NCBI GenBank assembly: GCA_950097015.1
Contig: CATNEN010000003.1
Location: forward strand, 15,732,501 to 15,796,500
Direction of reading: 5' to 3'
Origin: Macrostomum hystrix
Lineage: Eukaryota; Platyhelminthes; Macrostomidae
Length of the DNA stretch: 64,000 bases
Part shown: positions 1 to 12,700 of the stretch, one piece after another
Position numbering within the stretch: the first letter of the stretch is position 1
How the letters are laid out: each line of letters opens with the position of its first letter
Notes under the pieces: model-generated
What the model was told of the DNA's origin: nothing
What the model saw: only the letters and a program-made list of their open reading frames with translations
Database searches by the model: none
Program-made: the position numbers and the translations under genes

Positions 1-130
1 CAAGGGAAATCTAGGATGAATCCAAGGTAAATCTCGAGTGAATCCAAGGGAAATCTAGGGTGAATCCAAGGTAAATCTCGGGTGAATCCAGGGTAAATTC
101 AAGGGAAATCTCAGGTGAATCCTAGGAAAA
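1..130. repeat. Short minisatellite in upstream kinesin intron
   Basis: Imperfect copies of a unit built from TGAATCCAAGG and AAATCTAGGG run from the window edge to about base 130. The array presumably continues upstream. Confidence 0.8.
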
Positions 131-287
131 TCCAAATGATATATTGGTATTGTAGAGTAGTCTCTGAAGAATTAAATGAGAAATCAATTATGAATTGTAT
201 TAGGTAATCTCAAAATTGAAGGAAACCAAAGATTTTATTGATTAATTCATGTAAAATCAAGCTGCTTCCCCAAAAAATCACATTCAG

Positions 288-526
288 GTGGAAATTCGAA
301 GACGGCCATGATAGCCGCGTTGAGTCCGGCCGACATAAACTATGAGGAAACTCTGAGCACCCTGCGTTATGCCGACCGAGCCAAGCAGATCGTCTGCAAG
401 GCTGTCATCAACGAAGACCCCAACGCCAGGCTGATCAGGGAGCTCAAGGAGGAGGTGCAAAAGCTTCGGGACATTATCAAACTGGAGGGCATCGAGCTGA
501 CGGAGGATTTTGCAAAACCAACGCCT

Positions 527-558
<32 letters not shown>

Positions 559-744
559 AAGCGGGTCGACGCGACAAACTACGCATAAGCCGTCAACCGT
601 CGGAGCGTCCATTGTATCGTCAAAATCTGGAAGCGGCGGCGAAGACGCCATCGAGAAGCTGAGAACTTCTGAGAAATTGATTGCCGAACTCAACGAAACC
701 TGGGAGGAGAAGCTGAAGAAGACGGAGAACATTAGACAGCAGAG
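288..744 (+). CDS. Kinesin-3 exon: end of motor domain, neck and first coiled coil
   Basis: The exon begins after CATTCAG with two bases completing a Gly codon. [19 protein letters not shown] and [11 protein letters not shown] are the conserved end of the kinesin motor (alpha-4 to alpha-6). The neck, [20 protein letters not shown], follows. Then come an 11-residue polyglutamine run (527-559), a Ser/Gly-rich linker, and [16 protein letters not shown] of the kinesin-3 coiled coil. The donor is AG|GTATGC after base 744 (phase 2). Confidence 0.97.
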
Positions 745-3700
745 GTATGCATGAGATGGAGTGAGTCTCTAGACGTGACTGATCAGGTCTAGAAGGGGAC
801 ACTAGATCCGCAGCCAGCGGGGAGGCAATTCTGCCCATTTCGCTGACTCCTGAGCACACACGCACACAGATACTGCACGCAGGCATACGCTCACACAGGT
901 GCTGTTACGATTTCTTGTGCCATAAATTGAGTCTTCGCAGTAAGGGCCCGACGAGTCAAATATATTTAACTTTAACCAAGCGATAAGGAAAGGGGGTTGG
1001 TTAGAAGGGTAACATGTGCGAGGACGGGCCAGAGGGTAAGAGATGAAAGGGGAAGGAAAGAGAGACGAGGTGAGAGCCAATCAGGGCCGAAAGAGAAAAT
1101 AATGTTAATGAATGAAATGAACAGGCAGAGGGAGAGAGGAGAGAGTACATTAAGAGGGCGCGCGAAATAACAAACCGAGAAGAAGTAAATAGAGGTGTGT
1201 ACATCTGCCTTGACTTTCTCATCGTCAGGCAGTGTACACTCTCACTGTACATTGGAGGTTGGCCCTCAAAGGCGTAAATTGCACGACAAGCCCCCACGCC
1301 TTCTATCAGCGGCTGCGCCCAGACAAATGTGTCCTCGCTGCGGAGGCTATGCCCTCCTTGTTATGTTTGCGTCCGGCTTCTGACAGAAAGGTTATGAGTT
1401 CGAATCACAGGCCAAATGGTAGAAAAAATTTTCTTAAGCAGGAGTGAGGTGTCGAAATGGGAAATGTGAGAGAAGTGAGGTGAGTTATTTATTCTTAGCA
1501 AAACATTTGAGTTCGCAATTTTCCCAAAACACTTCTCAAAAGCAAGCCAACCCGCAATTTGCAGAGAGCACCAACTGGCAGAGATGGGCCTGGCCCTGAC
1601 CAATGAAGGCGGTGCTCTGGGAGTGTTCTCACCGAAGCGTACACCGCATCTCGTCAATCTGAATGAGGATCCACTGATGTCAGAGTGCCTAATCTACTAT
1701 CTGAAGGAGGGCGAGACTAGGTAATTAATCAATAAATTGCAGTTCGAAATCAAACATAATATATGCACTTAATCTATAATCGTTTTCATAGATCAGTGTA
1801 AAATATTGTCTTCAAGCCACAAAAAATATATTTCAATTTAGAGTCGGCAGACCAGGAGCAGCTGTACCGCAGGATGTTCAGCTCAGCGGTGACTATATTC
1901 AGCCTGAGCACTGCGTGTTCGACTTGCGAAACGGTGAGGAAGAGAGAGAGGGAAAGAGAGAGATGGAAGGAGAGAGAGGGAAGGAGTGAGAGGGATGGAG
2001 AGAGAGGGAAGGAGAGAAAAGGAAAGAGAGAGAGAGAAAAAGAGAGAGGGAAAGAGAAAGAGGGAAGGAGAGAAAAGGAAAGAGAGAAAGAGAAAGAGGG
2101 GAAGGAGAGAAAAGGAAAGAGAGAGAAAGAGAAAGAGGGGAAGAGAGAAAGAGAAAGAGAGAGAGAGAGAGGGAAAGAGAAAGAGGGAAGGAGAGAAAAG
2201 GAAAGAGGGAGAGGGAAAGAGAGAGAGGGTAAGAGAGAGGGTAAGAGAGAGAGGGGGAAATAAATAGAAAGAGGGAGAGACGGAACGAGAGGGACAGAAA
2301 TAGAGAGAGGGATATAAGGAGATGAATTATTGAGGTGCCAGCTAGAGTGGCTTTAAAGAGAGGAAGAGAAGAAACACAAACCAGCTTTAGCCAACTATAA
2401 ACCATTTTGCCTGCAGGTTCCGTGACCCTGACTCCACTGGAAACCGCCGAGTGCTACGTGAATGGCAAGAAGGCTGTACAAGCCACGCCACTGAAGTCTG
2501 GTTCCCGGGTGATTCTGGGCAAAAGCCACGTTTTTCGCTTCACTGATCCGTTGCAGGCCAGGGAGCAGAAGGTTGACACTCCTACTGGTGAGTAGTCTGG
2601 TTGCTTTGAGTCTAAATAATAATGCTCAGCGGCTTGTCGTGCAATTTGCGCCCTTGAGGGCCAACCTCCAAGGTACAGTGAGAGTGTACACTGCCTGACG
2701 ATGAGAAAGTCAGGGAAGATGTACACACCTGTGTGAGCGTGTGCCTGCGTACAGTATCTGTGTGCGTGTGTGCTCAGGAGTCAGGGAAATGGGCAGAATT
2801 GCATCCTCGCTGGCTGCGGGTCCAGTGTCACCAAATGATGTCCCATTGCCCGCAGCCCTCCTGCAATCATTATTATTTTTTTTTGCTTAGCCGAAGGTGT
2901 GGACTGGCAGTACGCCATGGCAGAGCTCCTGGACAAGCAGGGCGTCGATCTGCGCAAAGAGATGGAACTGCGGCTGCTGCAGCTGGAGGAGCAGTACAAG
3001 CGGGACAAGGTGCTGGCTAATAGAGAGTTTGAGAAGCAGCGCAGAGTGAGTTGTTGAATTTTTCACGTTGAGAATATTATAGAATACTAATAAAATACTT
3101 CGTAATATTTTAGATAATTTTTTTATTACTTTTAATTTAAAATTGTCCTACGAATTTCTGATAAATCGACCATCCAGACCCCATTCCCTACTTATCTTAG
3201 GTGAGCAAAACGCCCACCCACTCCTTAATTATGAAACTAATTAATTGCACACCTCAGGACTACGAGGCCACGATACAGTCCCTGCAGGAGCAGGTGATAA
3301 TGAGCCAGAGCATGGTCTCATCTATGCTCGGCTCGTGCTACATCGCTGACGACTCTGAAAGTGCGGAAGCTGACGAAAAAGGTAAGCTGACTTCGTGCTC
3401 GTAAAAGTACATCTACGTAAATTGATCAGGCTTGGATGTAAATTTATTATCTGATTTGAGTACACAAATAAAATTTTACAGCAAAGTGGAACCGGCGCGA
3501 GTTTCACCTAGCGAACTGGGCGTTCTCCAAATGGAAAGATCATCAGTACACATCTCTAAGGGTGAGGATTGACTCTCTGTCTACCTAGATATTTTTTCCT
3601 AATATCCCATGCAGCTGTTGGTGAAATATTAGTTAGAGAAAATTTAGCGCAAAGCACACCAGTCACCTGCTGCGTTAGCAATTCATTAATTTGCGGAACG

Positions 3701-6700
3701 GAAATATTTTGCTATATTTATTATGCCATTTTATTAGAATTAATCTATCATTGTTTCTACCCTCTTGCAGCTAACTGTGCTTTGCCAACATCATTTTTTC
3801 TGTGTCTCAATTTTAAACAAATGTTATTTGTTTATCTGGACTTAAAAATTCACTTTTTGCACTTTTTTAAGGGTTGTCGACTGTTGCTGCAACCAGCTTG
3901 GCAAATCAAGGTATCAGAGACCAGCGTACAAAAGTCCCGCAAAACACCTGCGAATTATTAAGAATATGTCCTTACTCTGCTTAGTTTAAAGATTAAAATC
4001 AAAGAAAATGAAGATTAGAGTTTAACTTCTTCGGATAAGAATTTGTAGTTCAAGAAAAAAATCATTTTGTTTGTTTGTGTCCTGATAATTTAATTAAGAT
4101 ATCATGTTGTAACTATTAGTGTCAAGAGCTCTTTAAAAACTTTATTGCAGTCAAATTTTCGTTTAAAATAGCTTAGTTCTTTATACTTGTACTTTAGATA
4201 TAGCAGCAGGTGACTTGGGTAAAGTTAGCGAATAAAGCGTTTTAGTGGAGCAGCGGTGCTGGCTTTAATAGCCAGCCTCCTTTACCATTCCCCCAGACAC
4301 TCACAACTCCCCCAGACACTCACAACTCCCCCAGACACTCACAACTCCCCCAGACACTCACAACTCCCCCAGACACTCACAACTCCCCCAGACACTCACA
4401 ACTCCCCCAGACACTCACAACTCCCCCAGACACTCACAACTCCCCCAGACACTCACAACTCCCCCAGACACTCACAACTCTTCCAATCTCTCCCAGACAC
4501 TCTCCCCCAGACACTCTCACCCAGACACTCTCCCCCAGACACTCTCTCCCTGACACTCTCCCCCAGACACTCTCACCCAGACACTCTCCCCCAGACACTC
4601 TGGCACCGGCATCTTCCCCAGATTCTCGCCCACAGCTTAGCTATTATACAACAAAAAATCATTTTAAAACCATTTTATAGCCGTGTTGTTTCTCTAAATT
4701 ATTATTCCTAATCGCAAGTGAAATTATTCCTCGTTGGGAAAGTACAAAAGTATTAAAATTCCAACTAATTTACTGCTGTTTTCCTACCTAAATAACTCTA
4801 GCAACAGTTCGAAAGCATGCAAATCAGTAGATTTTCTGTATGTTCTATACCTTCTGAATAATTGGGCCTTCAGAGATTTCTAAAACGGTTCTGAGTGGCC
4901 CACTTGCAGTGTCTTATTCATAGTAGCACTGTTGTGAGTTGTGTGTCTTAATTCACCAACTTCGCTTTATAAGGCTCATTTTTGGGGACTTTTTTAGGTG
5001 ACAACATCTGAGCAAAAAATTAAGTACAAAGGGGAAACAACATTATCTTTGAAAGCCAACATTCTAATTTACTATAGCACTTGATAAGACAACGTTCCTT
5101 CAATATAAATGAATTTAAATTAAGTCTAGAAACTTAGTTAAAAATGGCGTTTCACGTGTTCTCCTGTGAAACTTGTGAATCTGCGCAAGCATTTCCGCTA
5201 TTTCGAGTCAAAATTATTCTCCAACGTCACTTCATAAATCATTTTTGTCTTTAAGCTTTAAAACCGTCCGAAATTTGTTATACCTTATCATTCAGCTTGG
5301 CGCGACTAATTGAAAAGCATATCGAACATGTGTGATTTTCAAAGAACGTTTCTCTTTAAACGCACATGTCATATTGTAATTACATACTCAATTACATACT
5401 CTAACTTCTGTAGTGATTTTAGTCCTATACAACATCATTTACAAATCTACGATTGCATCCTCAATTGATGCTAAAATGTTTTTTTAACAATCGCTTCGAT
5501 CTATCTTCGTTTTGTCTGTTCTAATATTCTTTTCCTACATGAATGAAATTAATCAACTAAATGGTTCAGTTTACGTAAGTCGTTTTCAACCTGTCTAATT
5601 ATAGCTCGTAATTACACAACCTGTCAGGATGACCTTTGGGCAAATGCTGCCTACCTGAAGGAGGCGAACGCCATCGGTGTGGAGCTAAATAAGCGGGTGA
5701 GTTTGATTGTTAATTTAATGCTTTACATTGATAAGTAATCGCTCTTATCTTAACTAGTCGAAAAACTACACGTAATAAACATTTTAAATTTGCGATTGTC
5801 ATGTCATAATAAATAATTGCCGGAGGGCTGCGAGCAGTGGCACATAATTTAGTGACACTGGACCTGCAGTTAGCGATGAGGCAATTCTGCCCATTTTGCT
5901 GACTCCTGAGCACACCTGCACACACCTACACCACGCTCACACAGGTGTGTACATCTGCCCTGACTTTCTCATCGTCAGGCAGTGTACACTCTCACTGTGC
6001 CTCGGAGGTTGGCCCTCAAGGGCGTAAATTGCACGACAAGCCCTCAAGGCCTTCTCTCCGCGGCTGCGCCCCAAATGAATGTGGCCTCGCCGTAGAATCG
6101 AGCTCAGGGACCTTGGTGCGAGAGGCAAACGCGTGAACCGAATTTGCAATTAGAAAGTAATGATAATTACGTATCAAGATAAGAGTTTTACTTAACAGTT
6201 TCCCTTGGGGAAAGACAACGATTTCAAACGATAGCTTCCAAATGTGACTGAAATCTGTGTGTCTTGTGTGATTGAAATCTGTGTCTTGTGTGATTGAAAT
6301 CTGTGTGTCTTGTGTGATTGAAATCTGTGTGTCTTGTGTGATTGAAATCTGTGTGTCTTGTGTGATTGAAATCTGTGTGTCTTGTGTGATTGAAATCTGT
6401 GTGTCTTGTGTGATTGAAATCTGTGTGTCTTGTGTGATTGAAATCTGTGTGTCTTGTGTGATTGAAATCTGTGTGTCTTGTGTGATTGAAATCTGTGTGT
6501 CTTGTGTGATTGAAATCTGTGTGTCTTGTGTGATTGAAATCTGTGTGTCTTGTGTGATTGAAATCTGTGTGTCTTGTGTGATTGAAATCTGTGTGTCTTG
6601 TGTGATTGAAATCTGTGTGTCTTGTGTGATTGAAATCTGTGTGTCTTGTGTGATTGAAATCTGTGTGTCTTGTGTGATTGAAATCTGTGTGTCTTGTGGG

Positions 6701-9700
6701 ATTGAAATCTGTGTGTCTTGTGGGATTGAAATCTGTGTGTCTTGTGTGATTGAAATCTGTGTGTCTTGTGTGATTGAAATCTGTGTGTCTTGTGGGATTG
6801 AAATCTGTGTGTCTTGTGTGATTGAAATCTGTGCGTCTTGTGTGATTGAAATCTGTGTGTCTTGTGTGATTGAAATCTGTGTGTCTTGTGTGATTGAAAT
6901 CTGTGTCTTGTGGGAAAGTGTCTCAAAGGTTATTCGGTGCATCCTCAGATCTACAAATTTTCTAAACTATTCAACACAGGTACAGTTCCAGTTCGCCCTA
7001 CTAACCGACACAGCCTACACACCACTGAGCCAGGATCTGTTGCCAGGCGATCCGACCGTTTCCGGGCGACAATATCCTAGAACAGTGCTGGCTATCGAGG
7101 TGCAGGATTTGAAAAATGGTGCCGTGCATCATTGGAGCCTGGAGAAGTTCAAGTAAGGCCCGATAGAGCTCGTATGTAGTCTCCAATTAGAACAGGTGGG
7201 TGGGGTGTTTGGGGTTCGGCGTCTCGATAAAGTTTCGGGACGGGGTTCGAGACTGGAGTGATCGGGAATTTTCGAGGATTTTAGTTTTCTATTAAAAAAG
7301 TAGAATCTATAGAGTTATATAATAAACCGTTAAAATATTTAATTTTCATTCGGGACACATTTTTTTTCAAAAAATTATCGAGATTCATAGAATCTCTAAA
7401 ATCTCTTCCTAATTCCGAATCACAGACAAATTGGCATTGTGAATAACTTGGATTTTTATATCTATTTACTTGATAAATTTGATAGGATAGTCAATACAAT
7501 ATATACTCGCAATAGCAAGTTCTTATTTAGCTGATTCAGGCCAAATGGAAAACAAAGGAGTAATAATTGAGAAGGTGAAGAGGAACGCAAGGCTTGAAAA
7601 GGCCTGTGTGCACTATTATATATTTAGACTGTCAAAAGTGTCGCGTCAACAACCAAACCCCCACCCCAGCTTAGACCGGTCTGGGGCAGACAGTAAACCC
7701 CCTAGCCAATCACAACGCGCCACATGCGCTCTAGCACTCTAGGCGGCATGCAAGCCGCATTCACAACATTATTATAGCAAACATCATCAGAGCAAGAGCA
7801 AATTTTAAATGATTAGGATTAAAATTATGAAATATTTCTATTTTGCAAAGCATAGCTTTACATAAGACGATTAATAGAATAGCACCGAACGTTATTTTAG
7901 TAAAATTTAGCGAATTTACCTAATTGTTGTTAATTTTCTTATTACTTGTCTTCGTGGCTTGATCGTGAGTCGTGACGTTTTTCTTAAATCGCGAATCGCA
8001 GTTTTGTCTTTAAGACACAAACTATTCTGACTCCAGAAAAACTTTTTACCCTCTGTTACTTTGAGATCTGTATGTTTTCAGTGCTTTTAAAATTTCGGGG
8101 TTTTGGAGTGCCCCGAAAGATTATCGGGATCTGGGTTTACTCCGAACCCGAAAAACGGCATCCCGAATACCCCTATCCCGGGTTCTCGGAAGCCATATAT
8201 ATCCGTGTCATTCTGTCCATCGTCAGTCGATTGTCGTAGACTCAGCCGATAGTCTATGGCCCAAGCGGAAGCGCTCATCTGCCAAGTTTATTAGCAGAAC
8301 TCAGTGAACTCAATTTACAAGTATAACATAATTTCTTTCGCTATGTAAATTGAACGAAATTCATGACAAAATATAAATATTATACTAGTATATTGGCATG
8401 TAGACAACAAACAACGTCAGGAACTCGGGTTTATGGGTACAGGATTCTACATTAAATTGACGTTTTTGTTAAAATTCGACAGGAAAAAATCCAGTTAACT
8501 AAGGTCAAGAACTCTGTGTCTGATGGTCAAGTGAATTTTATTAGAGAACAAGAAAATATAGAATCAGAGGAAGAAGCCGTTACTTAGACCAGTTACACGG
8601 ATAGACATACTGTAACACCCCATCAACTAGCCATTCAACTCATCCGTATTTAGGCAACGCTTGGAGCTAATCAGAGACCTGTACCGACAAGAGGTGGACA
8701 GTGGCCTATCCGAGCCGAACTCTTTGACGCCAACCGCTGCGTCTGCGGTCTCCGCACCAGGTCGAGATCCATTCTACGATCGATTTCCGTGGTTTCGGCT
8801 AATTGGAAGGTCAGCGATTTATTCTCGAATGTCATTATCCAAAGGACATACCTAAAGAAAAATAGAAATGAATATGCGACCCCTTTGATTTATTGACCAC
8901 AAATTCTTCAGAGCTTTTGTCCACTTGTCGAACCTGTACTACAACGTGCCGCTCATTCATCGAGCCGCAATTGTAAGCGAGAAGGGCGTTGTCAAAGGTT
9001 TCCTCCGTGTCGCCGTCCAGATAGTCGCCGACGACGACTCGCTGGTGAGCGACAACGGCGGCGGTCTCCGTCAGTCGGGCAGCGCTCGACTGCAGTTCGA
9101 CGATCGCGATTATTTCGCTAAGAAGGCGGCCGCTGCGGCTATTCGTCGAAGTCCAACTGCGTCGTCAATTACTGGTGGAGCTGGGGAACCAACCGCTGAG
9201 GAAGATTTCGGAGGCTGGAGGCGCATTGTGGAAGGTGACGACGGCTCTGCTGGCCATTCGACGTCCAATTTTTTGACAACGAATTCCACAGGAATCCAAG
9301 AGATAGAAAAATGTTTAGACTTCAATCCTGTCTCTTTGCCTGAGCATCTGGCGCTTGGTCACAATGTGGCCTTCCGGGTCACCGTTCTGCAAGCTGTTGG
9401 CATCGGGCCGGAGTTTTCCGACGTCTTCTGCCAGTACAGCTTCATGCACCGCGCTGAGGAAACTTTCAGCACAGAGCCGACGAAAAACTCTGCTGAAACG
9501 GGTGAGCCTGTTGGCTTTTATCATGAGCAGAACTTTGCCACGGTGTCCACCCGAGCCTTCGTTGATTACCTGCGCAATCAGCCTCTTGTCTTCGAGGTCT
9601 ACGGACATCAGACGTCAGTGGGTATTGGAGCAGGTTTAGCCAGCTTTATGGTCTCCGAATCCAGTCACAGTGGCCTGTCTTCGCTGGGCGCTCCTGCATC

Positions 9701-12700
9701 GTCTCGAGATTCTTCCTCCCCACCGACGTCGCAGCAGCAGCGATGGCGCCAGGCGCAGACGCAGTCAGCTGCTGTTCCTGTGCCACCAATTCGACTACAG
9801 CCTCCGCCTCTGCTACTGTCCTCTGGACTCAATGCAGCTTCTGTTGGGTCACTTCAGGTAAGTTATTGCTTCCGGTTGATAACATATAATGCTTGTCTAA
9901 AAATCTTAGACATCAGATAATCTTATCAAGCCCGTTAGGCTTCTCTCCGCGGCATCGCATGAATGAGGCCTGGCCGCAGACTGAGCTTTTTTGAGCTTAG
10001 GGACTTAAGTCCAAGAGCTGGACACTATTACCTCACTCAGTTCCTGAGGATAGTACAGAAGATAACAATGCTCGAAAAGATTCCTTAGTAACTGACGCTG
10101 GTTTTTTTACTAATTCGTGAAAGAACCTCAAGCATTTAACCCGCCCTTTGGTAAATCCAGACGCGTTTCGACCTGCTAGCCAGCTTCGAACTACTCGAGC
10201 TGGCTCCCACCGGTGACTACACCGCGGTGGCCGTCGATCATGCCGAGGACGCGCCGTGCCAGGGCGTCTTCCTGCTCCGCCATGGCCTGCAGCGCCGTCT
10301 GGCAGTGACGCTGGCTCACGAACCCGGCCCCCCTGAAGTGGCCGTGCGCGAAGCTCGCGAGCTGGTGGTTGGTCGAGTTCGCGATGCGTTGGAGTCCATC
10401 GGCGATGTCGCTGAGACGCAGTCGCGAGCTCAATCGTTGAACCTACTTCAGTCGGGCAGTCTGTCTAGCCAGGCGTCCGTAGCTGGTCTTGAAGGCGACG
10501 AACGAATCTACAGTCGCTTCGAGGCGTCCTGGGACAGTTCCCTGCACGAGAGTCCCCTGCTGAACACGGTCACACCTCCAGGCGAGCGAGTGTACCTCAC
10601 GGTGTCCTGCTACATCGAAGTCGAAGGTTGCTGCCAGCCTGTCTGCCTCACCAAGGACCTGGCTTTGATTATCTATCCAAGAGATACAAAACTTACCATG
10701 CCAAGGTGAGAATTTTTTATTATTGCTTGCTCGCTTTGTAGTTCGGTTATAGTTAAATTATTATACATATGCAACTATTATAAGTTTGCAACAAATAATA
10801 ACTTTGAGAAGTTTTCGTAGTATTTGGCTTTGAACTCAGGTATGTTGCCATTCCCTCTCAGCTGTTACAACAGCCTCTGTCGAACGGCCAAATACATGTG
10901 TGTTAAGCTAATCTGAAACTTATATAGGCCGAATCCAGAACTCCAGACTGTATATAGTACCCCTTACTCCTTTTGTTTCGTTCGCCTTTTGACGCCGGGC
11001 AAGCATGAATCTTGCACCGTTAATAAAATTTAAACGGTTGCATGTAGTTTGGTGAAATCCTCTTAAATAACCTGTGGCCTGATGTGCTTTTCTTATAGTT
11101 GGTGTTTTGTTTACTTGCTTATTGTCCTTTCAAATTACAATAAATATTCTTACTGTCCATTTGCAATATAGAAAACAAGACAAATTTAACATTCCATTTT
11201 TTCGCAAGTACGAGGTCGCATTGCCGCATGATAAAATTTAATTCAGCTTGTTTAAAAACAGGTTAAACTAATAAAACTTCAATATGTTTCACTTCATTTG
11301 GCAGCATAACGCAAAATGTTTCACTGTGAGTACAGCCAATTTGAGAAAATGATAGATGATAATAGCACATTTTTCCGCTGAAGCTATACACAACTCACAA
11401 GCGAGTGCATGGCTATTATAATTAACCATACAATAGAATAGTGGATGTCATATGTGTACACCGGATTGCTTTTTCGATCTATATTATCTTATATTCTTGT
11501 CAAGTCTTCAATCTGTGTTTGAGTCCTTCAGTTTCTGTTTTTGAGCATCTACATTTCCTCCCTCTCAGTGTGGTACGATTCTCCACTTCGTTGTGCAATA
11601 GTGTGTTTGTTCCGTTTTTGGGGCCCATTAACTATAGAAAGACCAGTCTATCCTCACCCTGGGGAAAGACCACAGTGATATTTCAAATACCCACAAATAG
11701 CAGATACAGAAAAAGAAAAATGTGGGTATTCCTACGGTTTCCATAAGTCGAGCGGGTTAAAATCGTGAGTCATAGTCTTGAGAACTAAACGTGTGCAAAA
11801 CTTTTCTTGCTTGTCGAAAACACATCCGAGAAAAAGCATGCCATTAAAAATCAATAGATGTTGTCGCTTAAATTTTCTGCTTTTGTTGTTTACGTTGTAC
11901 ATTTACTAACAGAACCCTTTAAAAGGCTTAACTCGTAGGTGTTTAGATGTGACTAAAAAATACTAATCCATAATTGAACGTTCGTAAGATTTTGAATTTA
12001 ATTGTTTCTTTGGCTTCTATTAATATCACCTTGAAAGCTTACCTAAGTCGGTCATAACTTTGAAATATTATATGCCTTAACAGCAGGACAACCAACCCAT
12101 TTTGCCGCCAGTTTTATACCATTTCTCTCCCCAATTGGTAGTTCTACTGTTAAGGTAGATCTGCAGCTACATAGTCGAACTAATTAATCTAGATTTTATG
12201 ATGTTCTAACGGAATAAATTTTAAATTGAATTGAAAAGTCCAATTTTATCTTTGGATGCGCACTTATATTAATTATCTGATTGATTCGAAATACGTCTTA
12301 AAAGCAGCGATGCGTAATTAACCTTCAGGTCCATCAAGCAGCTATTTGGCAGTTGGTGCCGTCCTCAGGATGTGAATCGAGTCACTTCCGTCTACGACCT
12401 TCAGATCTACCAGGTTTCTGAGAAGTGTAAGTAGGTAATATGTGTAAACATTGCAACTTAAAATAGCTAACACAAGTAGTATAAGCGTATAAAAAACTAT
12501 CTAACGGTGAACAGAAAAATGGGTAATTATTATAATTTGGCTGTTGAGCACAGATTCGAACTCCATACAGCCAGGAAGGAAGGATCGTTAAGGAATCGTA
12601 ACGATTCAACAGTCTCATTCACATGCCAGCATGTCATGGCTGATACAGCTGAGTGTGTAGCTCATTTCTCTAAATTACATTGAGCAGCTTCGCGTCGTTC

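Noticed and set aside
903-1174. Solo LTR (TGTTA...TAACA) inside SINE copy A
   Set aside because: The 5-bp duplication lies 19 bases beyond the TAACA end, so the ends and target duplication do not agree.
1874-2405. Glu/Lys/Arg-rich frame after the FHA exon and its minus-strand Ser/Leu shadow
   Set aside because: Purine-only intron repeat; the kinesin frame leaves at a good donor after base 1933 and resumes at 2417 in phase.
6016-6942. Minus-strand frames of 244-308 codons (DTQISITQ repeats)
   Set aside because: The 24-bp array read backwards, partly overlapping a SINE.
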